Position numbers and translations under genes: made by a program | DNA from: Mortierella alpina | Lineage: Eukaryota; Mortierellomycota; Mortierellomycetes; Mortierellales; Mortierellaceae | Direction: 5' to 3' | DNA: 64,000 bases | Assembly: GCA_029449245.1 (NCBI GenBank) | Contig: JANATF010000007.1 | Location: forward strand, 1,612,001-1,676,000 | Part shown: piece by piece, positions 33,100 through 45,390 of the stretch | Layout: each line of letters opens with the position of its first letter | How positions within the stretch are numbered: the first letter of the stretch is position 1 | The notes under the pieces: model-generated | Told to the model about the DNA's origin: nothing | What the model saw: only the letters and a program-made list of their open reading frames with translations | Databases searched by the model: none

Positions 33100-36000
33100 A
33101 TGCTCGCAGTTCGGCCTTCTTCCAGCGGCACAAAGACGCGTGGCGCCCTTCAAAAGCAAAAGGCGTCCTCCAATGCCCAGCGCGAGACCAACAACAACCA
33201 GGACGACGAGGAGGATCTGATTGAGCAGCTAAATAGGAAGCTCTCGAATGTGACATTGAATCCCCCGTCGTCGATACCCGATGAGATGAATATGAGTGAC
33301 ATCTCCACCATGGTAAGCTTTTTAGTCCAGTTGCATTCCTTTCGTTGACAGGTGTTTTCGTCATCCATCCTCCTTCCCCAAGCCAAACACACGTCGCGTT
33401 TGCTGTCAGTGTTGATCCCTAGACCTGACTTTGCTGCAGCGTGAGCTGATTTGAGTTGAAGGCGCGTGTATGCAGCAACCAATTTTTTTTTACCATGGCA
33501 CGTCTTTTATGAAGGATGCACCATTGACCATGAAAGCCGCAAAAAAAAAACTCTGTTGTACGCTTAGCTGCCGACCTTTGCCCAGCCACTGTACAATCTG
33601 CTAGCCTCGGGTGTGTATGAGCAGCAGCTCTTGGCCATGGTTCGAATCCGCAAGTATCTGTCTCTGCGTAAGCGCTTGTGAACGGGACCCTTCGTCATGG
33701 ATTGCTCTCAGTTGACCACCTGTCTAGCCCAGGGTACCCTGTACGCTGCCTATTGGCTGCTAGTGCCGTGCGGACTAACTCACCCTCTCCTCTGCTTTGT
33801 CCCTCGGCTACCCCGTCCTGCCCGCCAATGCAGAGGATGTCCTGCCTAGGATAGACAACGTCCTGGCGCTGGATGCCATCCACTTCTTCATAAGCTTCCT
33901 CAACATGAGCGACTGTCCGGACCTGCAGGTATTGATTGGGACATTTCGAAACGCGCACTGCTGCATCCTAGCGCCTTTTATGCCCCGGAATACGTTCTCT
34001 CCCTCACCCTTCTTGTGCCTTGTTGGGCCTCTTCCCTTTGGTCTAGTACGAAACTGCCTGGGTTGTCACAAACATAGCTGTAAGTCATCGGAAACCGCAT
34101 CGAATGACCATAGGGCAGGCTGATGGCGTCTCAATTGATCGATGGTTTTCTCACCCACTCCACGCCTCTCTTACATTGTGCGTAACAGGCAGGCTCCACT
34201 GCCCAGACCGAAAAGCTGGTCGAAGCCGGGATCCTGGCTCCACTGATTCATAATCTTCGTGAGTCAAGATGTGTGCATGTGCAGACACAGGTGAGTACCG
34301 CGGAAGGAACCTGGTATCGTTATGATTCGACACGCGGTGCACAACGCTCACCTTCAGAAAGTGTCAACTCATATGCAGTTTCGGTTTGTTGTCATCTAGA
34401 CGATTTGGGCACTAGGAAATATTTCAGGTGATGGCCCACCCTACCGCGACCTCATTCTGCGATCGGGTGCACTGGAAATCATTTTGCAACTGATAGAGAT
34501 GTGCGACAACCCAAATATGCAAAAGGATCAGAAGTACATGATCCTGAGAATCGCTGTGTGGTGCGTCTCCAACCTATGCCGTGGGAGCGGTCGCTGTGCT
34601 CCCGAGTGGCTCCAGGTACGTAGTAGCAGTGGATATCAGTTAAGGGACGCCATAGCCCCAATCCTGCGATACTAACCTTTTCAACCACTGACTTATTTTT
34701 TAGGTGACTCCCGCTTTCCCGATGCTCCGGCACCTAATGTACATCGACGACACCGAGATTTTAGCTGATACCTGGTGAGTCTCAGCGCTTTTGTACGAAT
34801 CAGGGCTGCAGTAATCTGTGCTCACTTTCTCATCATGACTTTACACTTGATTGTTACCGTAGCTGGGCAATGTGTCGGATCCTCAACGGTACACACAAGA
34901 TGAACCTGGAGACCGTTAAGATAGATCACGAACTGTGCTCGCGTTTTGTTACTCTGTTGAAGTAAGTGCAGCTCTCGAGGTAGCTTTCGCTGTGGTCCCT
35001 GTAGTCTGCAACTACTAACCATCGCGTACCACCTCCGTGTTCTACCTTCGTATTATTTCTGTTGTCCTACGACACATTTCCGTACTCTGCGCTCTGCTGT
35101 TTCGTTGAATAGTGAGCCACATCCGACCATACAGGTCCCATCACTTCGCTCACTCATCAACATTGCCTCTGGACCAGAGCATCATACCCAGCTATTAATC
35201 GATGCCATGGCTATCCCTGTTCTTGGATCAGAAGAGCTCCTAACTCATCGAAACAGCACAATTCGCCGAGATGCACTACTGGGTATCTCCAATATTACAG
35301 CAGGAACCGCGGACCAGGTTAGGGAAGTGACTGTGCAGGACAACGGCAACGTTATGAGACGCGTTCTTGAAATTCTCAGGAGAGGCGACATTGGCGGCGA
35401 AGATGGGGACGACGTTTCCGACCCCCTAGAGGAAGGCGGTGATTGGCGTGTTTTACGAGAGGCAGCTTGGGTTGTTAGCAACGCAACCAGTGTACTAGAC
35501 CTTGAGATTACTGGGTAAGTCTGCCTATGTAATGGGTAATGTTACTAATTTCTTCGGCTGCAAAGGATGGGTACACGTACATACGCTAAACGGGGATTTG
35601 ATGTCCTTTGTCTCTTTCCTATAATGACGATAGACATCTCGTCTATCGCCTCGACTTGCTGCCGTCTATTGCCCAACTCATTGACCCACGGAAGAGCAGG
35701 AAAGCCCACTATCTACTTCCACCGGTTGCCTTGAAAAATCCTGCCCTTTTGACAAAGTTACTGGACATTGTGTTCAACGTCCTGCGGTGCAATGAGCATC
35801 ACCCCAAGGAGCAGTTCATGAAGATATGGGTGAATGATTGCGAGGGTGGACTCATCCTTCTAGAGCTTCTGCGGCTCTCGAGCCCCGACGGCGATACTTC
35901 CCTTCGACACCTGGACAGCAGTAAGCTGCTGCCTCGACCGCTGCAGCACTTGCGGTTTACGCAAAACGAGAATGGTGGAACAAAGTCCAACTTGTCGTCG

Positions 36001-36342
36001 GTGCCTCCTTTGGGTTTGTCGGTCAGGAAGCGCGTCGAAACAATCTTGGATAACTTCTTTGAGTTTGGAGTCGAGAACGATGGATTCGGCCCATTTTTTT
36101 CGGAGAGACAACAGGGTTATTCCAGCAGGCGACAACAACAACGCGATGGTTATGGCTCGGATTTCCAGGAGGAGGACGAGGATCTGGACGAGGAAGATTA
36201 CCAGGAGTTGAATCAAGGCGATCTGTACAAGGGTTCATTTTATGGAGCGAGACGCGGGTCTGGTGCGGCGACTGCGGCCCATGGTGTGGATTTTGATATC
36301 GATGAGATGGAGGACAGGGTCAGTCGAATGAACCTCGCTTGA
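33100..36342 (+). CDS. Divergent importin-alpha-like armadillo-repeat protein
   Basis: Ten exons: 33100-33312, 33568-33667, 33834-33928, 34047-34079, 34189-34290, 34400-34615, 34704-34774, 34863-34961, 35113-35514, 35634-36342. All are in phase; 679 aa. Successive ARM repeats carry importin-alpha signatures: YETAWVVTNIA (an 11-codon micro-exon), TIWALGNISGDGPPYRDLIL, AVWCVSNLCRG, DTCWAMCRILNG, SLRSLINIASG, LLGISNITAG and REAAWVVSNATS. The Trp/Asn ladder that binds nuclear localisation signals is largely kept, but LLGISN replaces the usual CWTISN. The first 71 residues are acidic and lack the Arg-rich IBB domain. The tail is acidic with EEDEDLDEEDYQE. Nuclear import adaptor activity is plausible; without IBB it may act without importin-beta or in another role. 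Confidence 0.85.
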
Positions 36343-38328
36343 ATAAGAGACGACTCGGCCATTGTATAGAGCACATGCGCCTAGAGAGGTAGTTTTTTTC
36401 CGTCAGCCAGTTGTGCGTACCACTGTAATACATATGTGCACGTCCACTACAGCACACCTCGCGGGAGGGGACGGCGGCAAAGTAATGATGTTTCTCAGGA
36501 ATGCCTCGCGTTACCAATCGTTGCGCAACACACCGCTTCTTTTGAGTGTGGTCGCTGCCTACGATAGGCGTGAGAGAGGGGTTGTGCGCCGGAGGCAAAC
36601 TCCTCATTCATCGCCTGCGCCCTCCGTCCTGCCCTCGGAGGGAAGTAAGTTTTTCTCTGATAGGATGGATTGCGCCTGATTGTGCGAGCCAAACAAAATC
36701 GCAGCATTCCTGATGGCCCAGTGGCATAGAGAATGGAAGGCTGGACCAAACATCCATCAGGCAGCGACCCATGTCCTCGTTGTTGCCTTTGTGCCTCCGC
36801 CCCTGGAGGACACATCCGCCGCAATCGCATATGTATTCAAAACTCAAAAATAGTACTTTAGAATTCTCTTTCGTTATTATTTTCATGGGAGGGTATCCTT
36901 GACGAATACACGAGAGCACGAGAAGACGCATTCTGCCCTGCGAGGACATCGTCGCCCGTCCGGCTGAGATGAAAAACACAAAAAAAACTTTCAATAGACA
37001 ACACATAGACTACGCAGACAGACAGACGGACAGAGAGACAGACAGACACACACAATCGGGTTTCGTTCAAATCAATTCATTGCCACAGGCTCACTCAGGC
37101 TCTCTTTTTTTTTATATTTTATATTTTCTCTCTTTTCGAACACAACACCACCAGCCATTCCACCCTGCTGCAGCAGCTCGCTGCCCCCTCCTCAGTTAAG
37201 CGTGCGGCAACTGAGCACACACAACACAACAAGAGACAAGAGGGTGTCCCACTTGTGCACAAACACCGCTGCGACGCGCGGCGAGCTTCGTCTCTCGCTC
37301 GCACGCTGGCGGTTGTCCAAATGCTTGCCCTGGACTCTGGACACTGTTCATATCGCTCGCGCCCTCCTCCGCCTCGTCCTCTCTTTTTTTTTTCTCTCTT
37401 CTCTTTTCCCTTTCGAATTCCTGTCTGGTGGCCCACTTCTCACCTTCCTCCTCACCCCGTCACTTGCTCGACACCTCATACCTCCTTCTTCACTCCGCAA
37501 CCCACGGTGCCCCCACTCCCACCTCATCCGAGCCTGTTCTCTCCCCCTCGACCTCGTCCCCATCCATCGTTCCTCCCTCCCGCTGACGCCATTACTCCCC
37601 ACACCCCCACCTCATCCTCCCGCCCATTCTCGTCTTTTTTAAATCCTCCCCCTCCATCTGCTGGAGAAGGTAACGTCCGCCATTCTCGCCCTCTTCACTT
37701 TATCGACCCTCTCTTCTCTTGATCGATTACAGCCTCAACACGTCTGTTTTGTTTCGAAGAGTTGTTGTGCCCTCGCTGCATTCCCTGCCCGAGCTGTTTG
37801 TCAGTTGTCTGCCCCTGTCCTGTGCCCTGACACGTCTCAAGACAGAGAGACAATTCAATTTCAGGCACACAGCACCACCACGCACCCCACAGCAGGAATA
37901 CAACACCTCCCCTTGTTTGGCGCTCATCCTTTTGTTTCTCTCCGTGGGAGAACGAGGGGCAAGTTGCAAACGCGCATGGGATGCAAGCGGACGACCCGAG
38001 GGCGAGGACAGAGGACAGATTCTATCTTCTCTCTGACCTGTCCATGCAGCAAGGCGGTCAGAGTGCCTCAGCAATTATTATTATTATTCCACCCTGCTGT
38101 GTTTTTTCAGGCCCCCCCGCGCGCCAGAAATAGCATAATTATCGGCCAATATCACCCTCACCTCATCCCTCATCATCCTCATCCCTAATCCAACAAACAC
38201 GCCCCCAACCTCAATGCACAATGGCATGCCCCAGCGACCTCGTCCTCACTAAACGACTCTCCAATCCTTGCTCTTGTCGTTTCCCTCTCTTTCCCTCTTT
38301 TTTGAATGCTACATTGCTACATCAGAGA
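36343..38328. other. Long pyrimidine-rich intergenic region, no gene seen
   Basis: The stretch 37080-38320 is strongly C/T-rich on the plus strand, typical of a strong fungal promoter and leader for the cell-surface gene that follows. A GACA-rich microsatellite lies at 37015-37054. No domain-like frame is seen. Confidence 0.55.
37015..37054. repeat. GACA-rich microsatellite
   Basis: Tandem GACA units with GGAC and GAGA interruptions, ending in a short CA run. Confidence 0.8.
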
Positions 38329-40875
38329 ATGAGCAATCCCAGCGCTACTGCTCGTCAATTACGTGCTAACGGTCGCATTGCTATGCTGTTGTTACTCGTA
38401 TTCTAGATCCCTCCCCGCCCCCACACGAACTGCCGATTCGCGCTAGCGTCTTTTTCCTCCGTGAACCGAATCCAGGCACCGTAGACAATGTCCTTTCTTG
38501 GCCTCTCCTTGAAAGTGAGAGAGCCGGGCGCGATTCGTCGCCGCGCAGAGCACTCTGCTGCCGTCAAGCACGCACCCACAAAATCAGACTCCACACTTCA
38601 TCAGCGTACCCGTGTTGTCACTGTCCCCGGCAACAAGCACCGCGAAACACACACACCCGTCTCTAACAAAGGCGATCAAAATGCTGGAAACAACATCAGC
38701 CTCCATGCCACTCTAGAGGACGACTCTGTGAACACAAAAGCTGCTCCCGAGGAAAAGCTCAAGGACAAGGTCGTGCCAGAGCAAGAGTCTAAAACCAAGG
38801 GCGACAAGACCGAGACTGACGCCCCCAAGGAAAACGATCCGAAGCCAACGCCTGCTCCCAAAAACAACACTGATGGCAATGCACCCAAGGGCAAAAACGA
38901 CAATAGCAATGGCTCACTGGCCACAGATAAGGGGAGTGAGAACAAACCCACCGTCATTGATGGTTCCAAGCCCAGGGAAACAGGAGAGGGTGAGCGTGGC
39001 CGGCCAACCGTCAACGACAACGGTCCCCCACAGGAGACCGCTTCGCCCACTGCAAAGCCCACGCGTCGCGTTGAGAACGTCAGTGAACTTGAGAATGAGG
39101 GTCCTAGCTCCTCGGGTGCTCCCACTAGTGCAGAGGCTACAGCCACCAGTGCCGCAACATCGGATGCCACCTCCGCTACCGCTAGTGCCACCCCCGAAAC
39201 CATCACCAGTTCTCAACCTTCTGCTACCCCTACATCCTTCTCGACCGCCTCTAGCTTCTCTGCCTCCACCTTCTCAACAAATGGGACTTCGAGCATGACG
39301 TTCTCAACCTTTAATGGCACTTCGACCGGGACCGCAACCGTGACAGGCACCATTCTCCCTACAGACTCTGCGACTGCTACCGAGACTCTGACGGGTACGG
39401 CTACTGCTACTGAGACTCAGACAGGCACAGCTACTGCTACTGAGACTCAGACAGGCACAGCTACTGCTACTGAGACTCAGACAGGCACAGCTACTGCTAC
39501 TGAGACTCAGTCAGGTACAGCTACTGCCACTGAGACTCAGACAGGTACTGCCACTGCTACCGAGACTCAGACCGGTACTGCCACTGCATCCCCTGTCACG
39601 GAGACAGGGACCGCCACAGCCACAGCCACCGCCCCTGCCACCGAAACGGGGACCGCCACGGCCACTGCCACTGCCCCTCAGACAGAGACCGCTACTGCCA
39701 CTGCCCCTCAGACAGAGACCGCTACTGCCACGGCCCCTCAGACAGAGACCGCCACTGCCACTGCCCCTCAGACAGATACCGCTACTGCCACGGCCCCTCA
39801 GACAGAGACCGCTACTGCCACTGCCCCTCAGACGGAGACCGCTACTGCCCCTCAGACAGAGACCGCTACTGCCACGGCCCCTCAGACGGAGACCGCTACT
39901 GCCCCTCAGACAGAGACCGCTACTGCCACGGCTCCCGTCACGGAAACTCAGACTGCTCCTGCGACTGAGACGGCCACTCAGCCTCCTATTACAACCGTCG
40001 AAATTTCTTCAGAGCCGTTGACAGCCACTGCTCCTCCAGAGACGACCGTTACCGTGAATGTCCCTACTGTCAGCTCGGACGCTATGATTGCAACAACCAC
40101 CGAAGTTGTCATCCCCACATCTTCCTTCGAGACGGTCCCCATCTTGACCCCCACAACGAACGCGTTGACGGTCATCAGTGGTACCATTTTCACCATCGGA
40201 CCCAATGGCACGCCCATCGTCAACCCTGGTGGAAACAACGACAATGGCTTCAACGGCGGCAACGCCTCCAAGGGTCTGAGCGGAGGAGCGACCGCTGGTG
40301 TGGTTGTGGGATGCTTGGCCCTTTTAGCTTTGATTGCTGGAGCCTTCTTCATTGTCTTCAAGCGCCAGTCCCGCCGTCTACAGAACCCCAACGGCCGCTT
40401 CGTGTCGCGTGATGCTGCTGCAGGCGCCGGTGGCGCTGATTTGGACCATTTGTATGGCCAGCGCCAGCCTGAGGGTTCAGGATCGAACGGCTCGCGCGGC
40501 TCGATGCGTCACATGCCTGGTGGCGCACCTGTTGCTGGCCATATCGTGGTCGCACCTGAGATGATGGAGCATCCTGCCAACCGCTCGAATCTGAACCTGC
40601 ACTCAGGCCCCATGGCCTTTGGAACCAATGCGGCTTTTGGCGCGTCCTCTGGCCTGGCCAATGTTCACGCACACGATGGATACCATGAATCGAGCTCGGA
40701 CGGACGCGAGATTTCCTCTAGTTACGGCGCCAGCGGTGGAAGTGCTCCAGGTGGAAGTGGAAGCGCCGCTGGCGGAGGCAGCAATCCATTTGGCACGGCG
40801 ACTGGTTCGGTGCCGACACCCTCTGGTGGCTCTGGATCGCCTCAAAGTCAGAAGGGAAGCATTCATTACATCTAA
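38329..40875 (+). CDS. Mucin-like single-pass cell-surface protein with Thr-rich tandem repeats
   Basis: Proposed exons 38329-38397 and 38485-40875 give 819 aa. The second exon alone starts at ATG 38488 (795 aa) but lacks a full signal peptide. Joining to the upstream exon (donor GTATTC, acceptor GTAG) creates the basic-then-hydrophobic leader RQLRANGRIAMLLLLTMSFL, which argues for the spliced form. A polar Lys/Glu/Pro segment and Ser/Thr-rich sequence follow, then 10-residue repeats GTATATETQT and TATATAPQTE (39391-39960). Next is a Val/Thr-rich stretch, one hydrophobic segment GVVVGCLALLALIAGAFFIV (about 40297-40356), a basic KRQSRR stop and a Gly/Ser-rich tail. The Thr-rich ectodomain should be heavily O-mannosylated. 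The layout resembles Mid2/Wsc cell-wall sensors or adhesins, but no Cys-rich head domain is present. Confidence 0.8.
39391..39960 (+). repeat. In-frame 30-base tandem repeats in mucin-like gene
   Basis: Two related 30-base families follow each other. The first encodes GTATATETQT and includes three identical copies at 39421-39510. The second encodes TATATAPQTE, with shorter 24-base units interspersed. Identity between neighbours suggests recent unequal crossing-over. Confidence 0.95.
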
Positions 40876-41649
40876 TCTTTTTTTCCTTTCTTTCTCTTTT
40901 GCATTCTTAATATTCTGACGGGTTGTTTGAACGGAGGCAAAGCTGAGCGATGTAGATCTATACACAGTCCTCTCCTTTCTTTTTCTATTGCTTGCCCTCT
41001 TTTTTGTTTCCCTGTCTTTCCTACCCAAGGAGCTTCTCGTAAGAATGGTCATACCAGCGTCTCTCTCTCTCTCTTTCTTCTCTCCATTTTCTTTTCTCTC
41101 CTTCACCCTACCATTCTCAAAAGCGGTGCCTTGTTCCCTCCCCACCCCTTCCCATTCAAAAAAATAAAATACAATAAAAAAAACCCTTTTTTTTTCGCCC
41201 CCCGCGTAATGCGAGGAGCATAGCTGAATGAGTGCCTGAACGGGGGCGTCTGATCCATCTGAGACACTAATACATATTGTGCTGCACTCTTGCCAGCCGT
41301 GACGAGAGAGTCGCCCAAAGCAGTGGCTGCTGGCTTTGAGGAATATGGAGTATAGGAAGATAACCCCTGTTCGACTCAGTGAAAATAGCTTGTCTGGTCT
41401 ACAAGAGCCATATACCACTCACTAAAGACCACTTTGAGAGAATGTAGCATTTGACTTGTACAAATATCTGGACGTGAGTTGATGCGCACGAGGGAGGGAG
41501 GGTTAATGTTTAATGTTCTTTTCCGCTGGAGCGCTGCGCTTTAATATCGTTCAAAGCATAGGCCAGACTCGTGTCAATGGTTGAAAAGAAGGTGCGCCGG
41601 TGGCCAGACACATTAACGAGCTGCTGATAGCATGTGGTGGCGACTATGT
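40876..41649. other. Intergenic, no gene seen
   Basis: The 3' flank of the mucin-like gene holds T/C runs and AATAAA-like signals near 41163-41181. A 271-aa antisense frame (40603-41418) is composed of repeats and low-complexity sequence and is not supported. Confidence 0.5.
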
Positions 41650-41799
41650 TATGGTATTACTATACACTTGAGCGAGTAAATGCTAAGCGATTCGATGGCG
41701 CGTTGGACCGGCCGACCAGGGATCAAGTGGCTTAGAGGCGCACAGAAAAGAAGGCTCGGGCGGGAGCTTAAGCAAATCCTCTCTTGAACAACTTACAGA

Positions 41800-42940
41800 A
41801 TGGTATTGGCTTAAGGGCATTTACGCATCCATCCACAGCGGGGCACAGCACACCTGCATCCATCCATCGCAGCAAAAGAGTCATGCATCCACACTTTTGC
41901 CCGCATCTTCAGGACAGGACAGGACAGGACAGGAACCATTAGAACTGGAAGCAGAACTTTTGCTAGCAACAAGGGCTCGGGCGAGAACAATGGAAGTGTA
42001 CGCAGCTCCCAACCTACATGACAGCAGGAACATCGATTGGATGAGGAAGGAAGGCGGGGACCTTCATCAAGTGTAGCGCAAATGAGCGTGGCGTGTTGAA
42101 GACTTTGTGAACAGAGCCATTGCCGAGATCCAGCTACGAAGAAATGAAACGCAGGACGCATCAGGATAGCCATGGCCCTCTCAGCACACATCCACAACTT
42201 GTTGTTCAAGCCTTCTCCTGCCAGGCTCACTGTCATCTGATTGACTGCTCTGCTGGAGACTTGAGAAGGAGATTTGAACATCAAAAGCGGACGTTGAAGG
42301 CTGTGGTTAGTCGATGCGCGTTCAGCAACTCTTCACGGGACGTTATATTAGTATATGTGTTGCCGACCGTTGACGCAAGAAAGGAAGGGGGCACTGTGAA
42401 GGCAAGGACTCGACTCGGGTGTCATCTCACAGGCCACAACCAGCCTGCGACACCCATAGCTTTGGACTTTATCAGCAGCAATATCAGTCATGAGCCATTT
42501 TACCTGGATTGTGACAGGAAAGCGAGTCGTACAGGATGCAGTTTTTCATGTCGAGCCCCGACAACTCTTCACACACCCCTCATCATCACGTTCAACCAAA
42601 ACACAGGCACTAACCGCTTCATTTCTTCGTCTGTGTTTGCAATGTTTAGCCTTCCAACAAGTCGTTCATCATCAAGCGCAAGCTCGGAAAGAAGCAGAAG
42701 CAGAACCGCCCTCTGCCCAACTGGTGCCGCATGCGTACCGATAACAAGGTATGAAATAAGAACAACTTTCAACTGGAACTCGAAAGGGTCAGCGGCGGAC
42801 TCGGGCTAAAGGCAGACTAGCTTCGAGATAGGCTACGAGTAAGCGTTCTAACATACTCCTCACCTTTGCCTTCGATTTTCTTGTAGATCCGTTACAACGC
42901 CAAGCGTCGCCACTGGCGCCGCACCAAGCTGGGTCTTTAA
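41800..42940 (+). CDS. RPL39: 60S ribosomal protein eL39
   Basis: Exons 42650-42748 and 42887-42940 encode [33 protein letters not shown] and [17 protein letters not shown], an almost perfect eL39 (51 aa with Met), the small basic protein lining the large-subunit exit tunnel. The exon at 42650 opens at codon 2 in phase 0 after a TTTAG acceptor, so the initiator ATG must be a separate upstream exon, as in other eukaryotic RPL39 genes. An ATG directly followed by a GT donor exists at 41800-41802 (donor GTATTG, also used by other genes here) and at 41651-41653 (GTATTA). The nearer is used for the start given. The first intron would be about 847 bases, much longer than its neighbours. The intron 42749-42886 is ordinary GT-AG. 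Identity is certain, exon 1 is not. Confidence 0.85.
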
Positions 42941-43385
42941 GCCGCTCGCCCCTTCTTTCTGTGTGTGTGTGTTCGTACAACTGGAATACTTTCTGTACAA
43001 AAGTTGTTTATATAAAGACCCTTTGCGTTCAACAGCAATTGCTTTCTTCTGTAACCGCCGCTCCGGCCTGGGATGGTGCCAAGGTTGACGGGATATACCA
43101 AGGCGGTGATTGGCGCTTTGGTGGTCCAATTCGTCAATTTGCGAGGGTGTCTGCCAGCCCCCTTTTGAAAAGGGCGCATTTTCTGAGTAGTCCCCCTTCC
43201 ACACTTGTTTTGCATCAGCATCATCAGGCACCCCTCTTCCACCACCACCTGGCCGAGTTTCGCTTTTGCTTTGCCTCCTTTCAGCAACGCTGTTTCTTCT
43301 CTTTCTGGCACATACCTTCTTGACCTTCCTGCACCTTGCACCTTCCACCTCTCTCACCTTCATTTGTGTTCCCTTTGCCTCCGCC
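42941..43385. other. Short intergenic region and FHA gene leader
   Basis: The 3' flank of eL39 is followed by a pyrimidine-rich leader (43200-43385) leading to ATG 43386. No separate gene is seen. Confidence 0.55.
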
Positions 43386-45106
43386 ATGAACTTCGCCCCT
43401 ACCACCGCCAGCAGTCACGACGACGGTGCGGAGCCCACCTGCTGGTCATATGCCTCTGAACCTACTTTTGACAACGGCTGCGCCCGAAGTCCTCGGCTGC
43501 ATGGCATCCCCGCCGCACCCCTGGCCCCAATGGACGAGTTCTCCAGGTGGCAAGCAGCCTCCATGGACAATCACCTTGGCCTGGCGCATCCGCAGCAGCG
43601 CAGCAATTACGAGACTGGTCCGAGAGATGACCACAGACACACGCGTGAGACTCTATTCCATGAGACAGTTGCACACAAGGAAGAAAACGACGGTATTTCG
43701 TGCTTGACTGTGGTTCTCCAGTTCCCTTTTGCCTCCATTTCTTGTCTTTGCACCATTCACTCTTCCCACTTCATTTGCGGCTGCCACCTCCACCCCCCTT
43801 TTATTCTTGAGTCACACCTCTGGATAGTCGTGTCGTTTCCTGCCACGCACGCCTCCCCCTTCTTTCACTCAGTCTCGACTGTCCTCGACTCACTCTTAGA
43901 ATGTCTGTTCCGAAACCATTTATAGCTAGCTCTTCTCCTCAAGACCTCGTTATCCATCTGGAGATACAGCAGCAGCCTTTGCCAAGCAACATCGACAGCA
44001 GTGCCGGAAACTCTCAACCACTGACGCGCCGTTTCGTATTTGAGAACCACACTCGGCTGCTGCTAGGACGTTCACCTTCGTCTCAGTCGGACGAAAAGAC
44101 CCGCGACCGGCAGTTTTTGGAGGAAGACCTTCAGTACGGCCGTGCTCAGGCAGAAAACGGCCACGACAATGGATTGTTTGCCAATCAGGTTATTAGCAAG
44201 CGTCACGCAGCACTCTATGAACAAGACGGGCAGCTCATGCTATCGGATCTCGGTTCTACGCATGGCACCTACGTCAACGGTCGTTGTATTGAGGATGCAT
44301 ATGAGCTACAAGACCTCGATCGCGTCAAGCTTGGTCGCAATGTCGTTCGGAAGGATATACCTTATGAGGCTCTGGAGTTTACGGTCAGGATTCAAAAACG
44401 CCCACTTGACAATCGCAGCCTGCGAGAGAACGATGGTGATGACGGTTTGACCTCGAGGAGCCAGTCTCCCGTCCTTGAGGATGACCAGGACGGAAGCTCA
44501 CCTGCAAGCACAATGGAGCTCGAGTCCGAGTCACAGCTTTCTCCAGATTGTTATGACTGGGTGGCGGATACGCAGCAAGAGCTAGAGTCGAATGAACGAT
44601 CATTGCAAGGTTCTGAAGATTGGGTGGTGCACAAGCTGGACATGGAAGCCATCTGCGAAGAGGATCTGACGATACTGGAGGCACCCAGTAGCCTCAACGT
44701 GTCAGAGCGTTCACAGGTTGTCATGTTGGAGACGACTGAAACTGAGGTTTTGAACAACTTGACGCAGACTACTGAGGCCACCCATCTGGAGGTAGCTGAG
44801 AATATGGTCACAAGCTGCCCTGAGGACACGGAGGATTATTTCAAGGTAAAGTCGATGATACTGATACATCTGATGGCATTTGAAGAGTTGACCATCTTGT
44901 TTTTTTTTTGTTCGAGAGGCAATTACTCAAATGGTCATGTTGCTCCTCCTTTGTAACAGAGCGAGAGGAACACCACCACTGGCAAGAGAAAAGCATCCGA
45001 TGCTGCAGAGCAGCCTCACACGAAGCGGACAGCGCTCGTAGCAGCTGCCCTTGCAGGTGTGGTAGTGGGCTCTATTGGTACCGTGTTCACCCTTGCAAGC
45101 TTCTGA
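43386..45106 (+). CDS. Tail-anchored FHA-domain protein
   Basis: Exons 43386-43693, 43900-44845 and 44960-45106 give 466 aa. The FHA domain (about residues 115-250) shows LLLGRSP, VISKRHAALYEQ, LSDLGSTHGTYVNG and DLDRVKLGR, the phosphothreonine-binding signature. An acidic Ser-rich linker and a C-terminal hydrophobic segment ALVAAALAGVVVGSIGTVF follow, preceded by basic KRTAL and ending LASF, so the protein is probably tail-anchored in the ER, nuclear or mitochondrial outer membrane. This layout recalls SLMAP/Far9-Far10 of the STRIPAK complex, though no coiled coil is seen. The first exon is inferred: ATG 43386 has good context after a pyrimidine-rich leader, and its GTATTT donor joins the CTTAG acceptor in frame one codon before the alternative ATG at 43901 (363 aa). 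Confidence 0.82.
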
Positions 45107-45180
45107 TAGCCTCTTGGCGGACCACGTCGCGAACCGTTTGATATCGCAGTAACTTCTTGCCACCGTTCACAAACACTATA

Positions 45181-45186
45181 AATAAA
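45181..45186 (+). terminator. Poly(A) signal AATAAA of FHA gene
   Basis: AATAAA lies 75 bases after the stop codon, in the 284-base convergent gap with GAR1. Confidence 0.55.
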
Positions 45187-45390
45187 CACAATAAGGACTT
45201 TTGTCGCCTCCATGGCTACGCGAAGACAAAAAAAAATATGTGCAAACGACTTCCCAGAGATTTGTATTTTGTCACCAAACGCCGGATCTCCAACGCCAGT
45301 GGATGCGAGTGTATTACAAATTTCAGTGCAAAAAAAAAGTATATCCCTATGATATCCTCAGTTCAACTTCCTACAACAGCGACTCTACGC

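Noticed and set aside
38676-39206. 176-aa minus-strand hydrophobic frame inside the mucin-like gene
   Set aside because: Composition is the mirror of the Thr/Ser/Ala codons on the plus strand; a shadow frame.
40603-41418. 271-aa minus-strand frame opposite the end of the mucin-like gene
   Set aside because: It is the antisense of Gly/Ser-rich coding sequence followed by low-complexity intergenic DNA; no domain or promoter.
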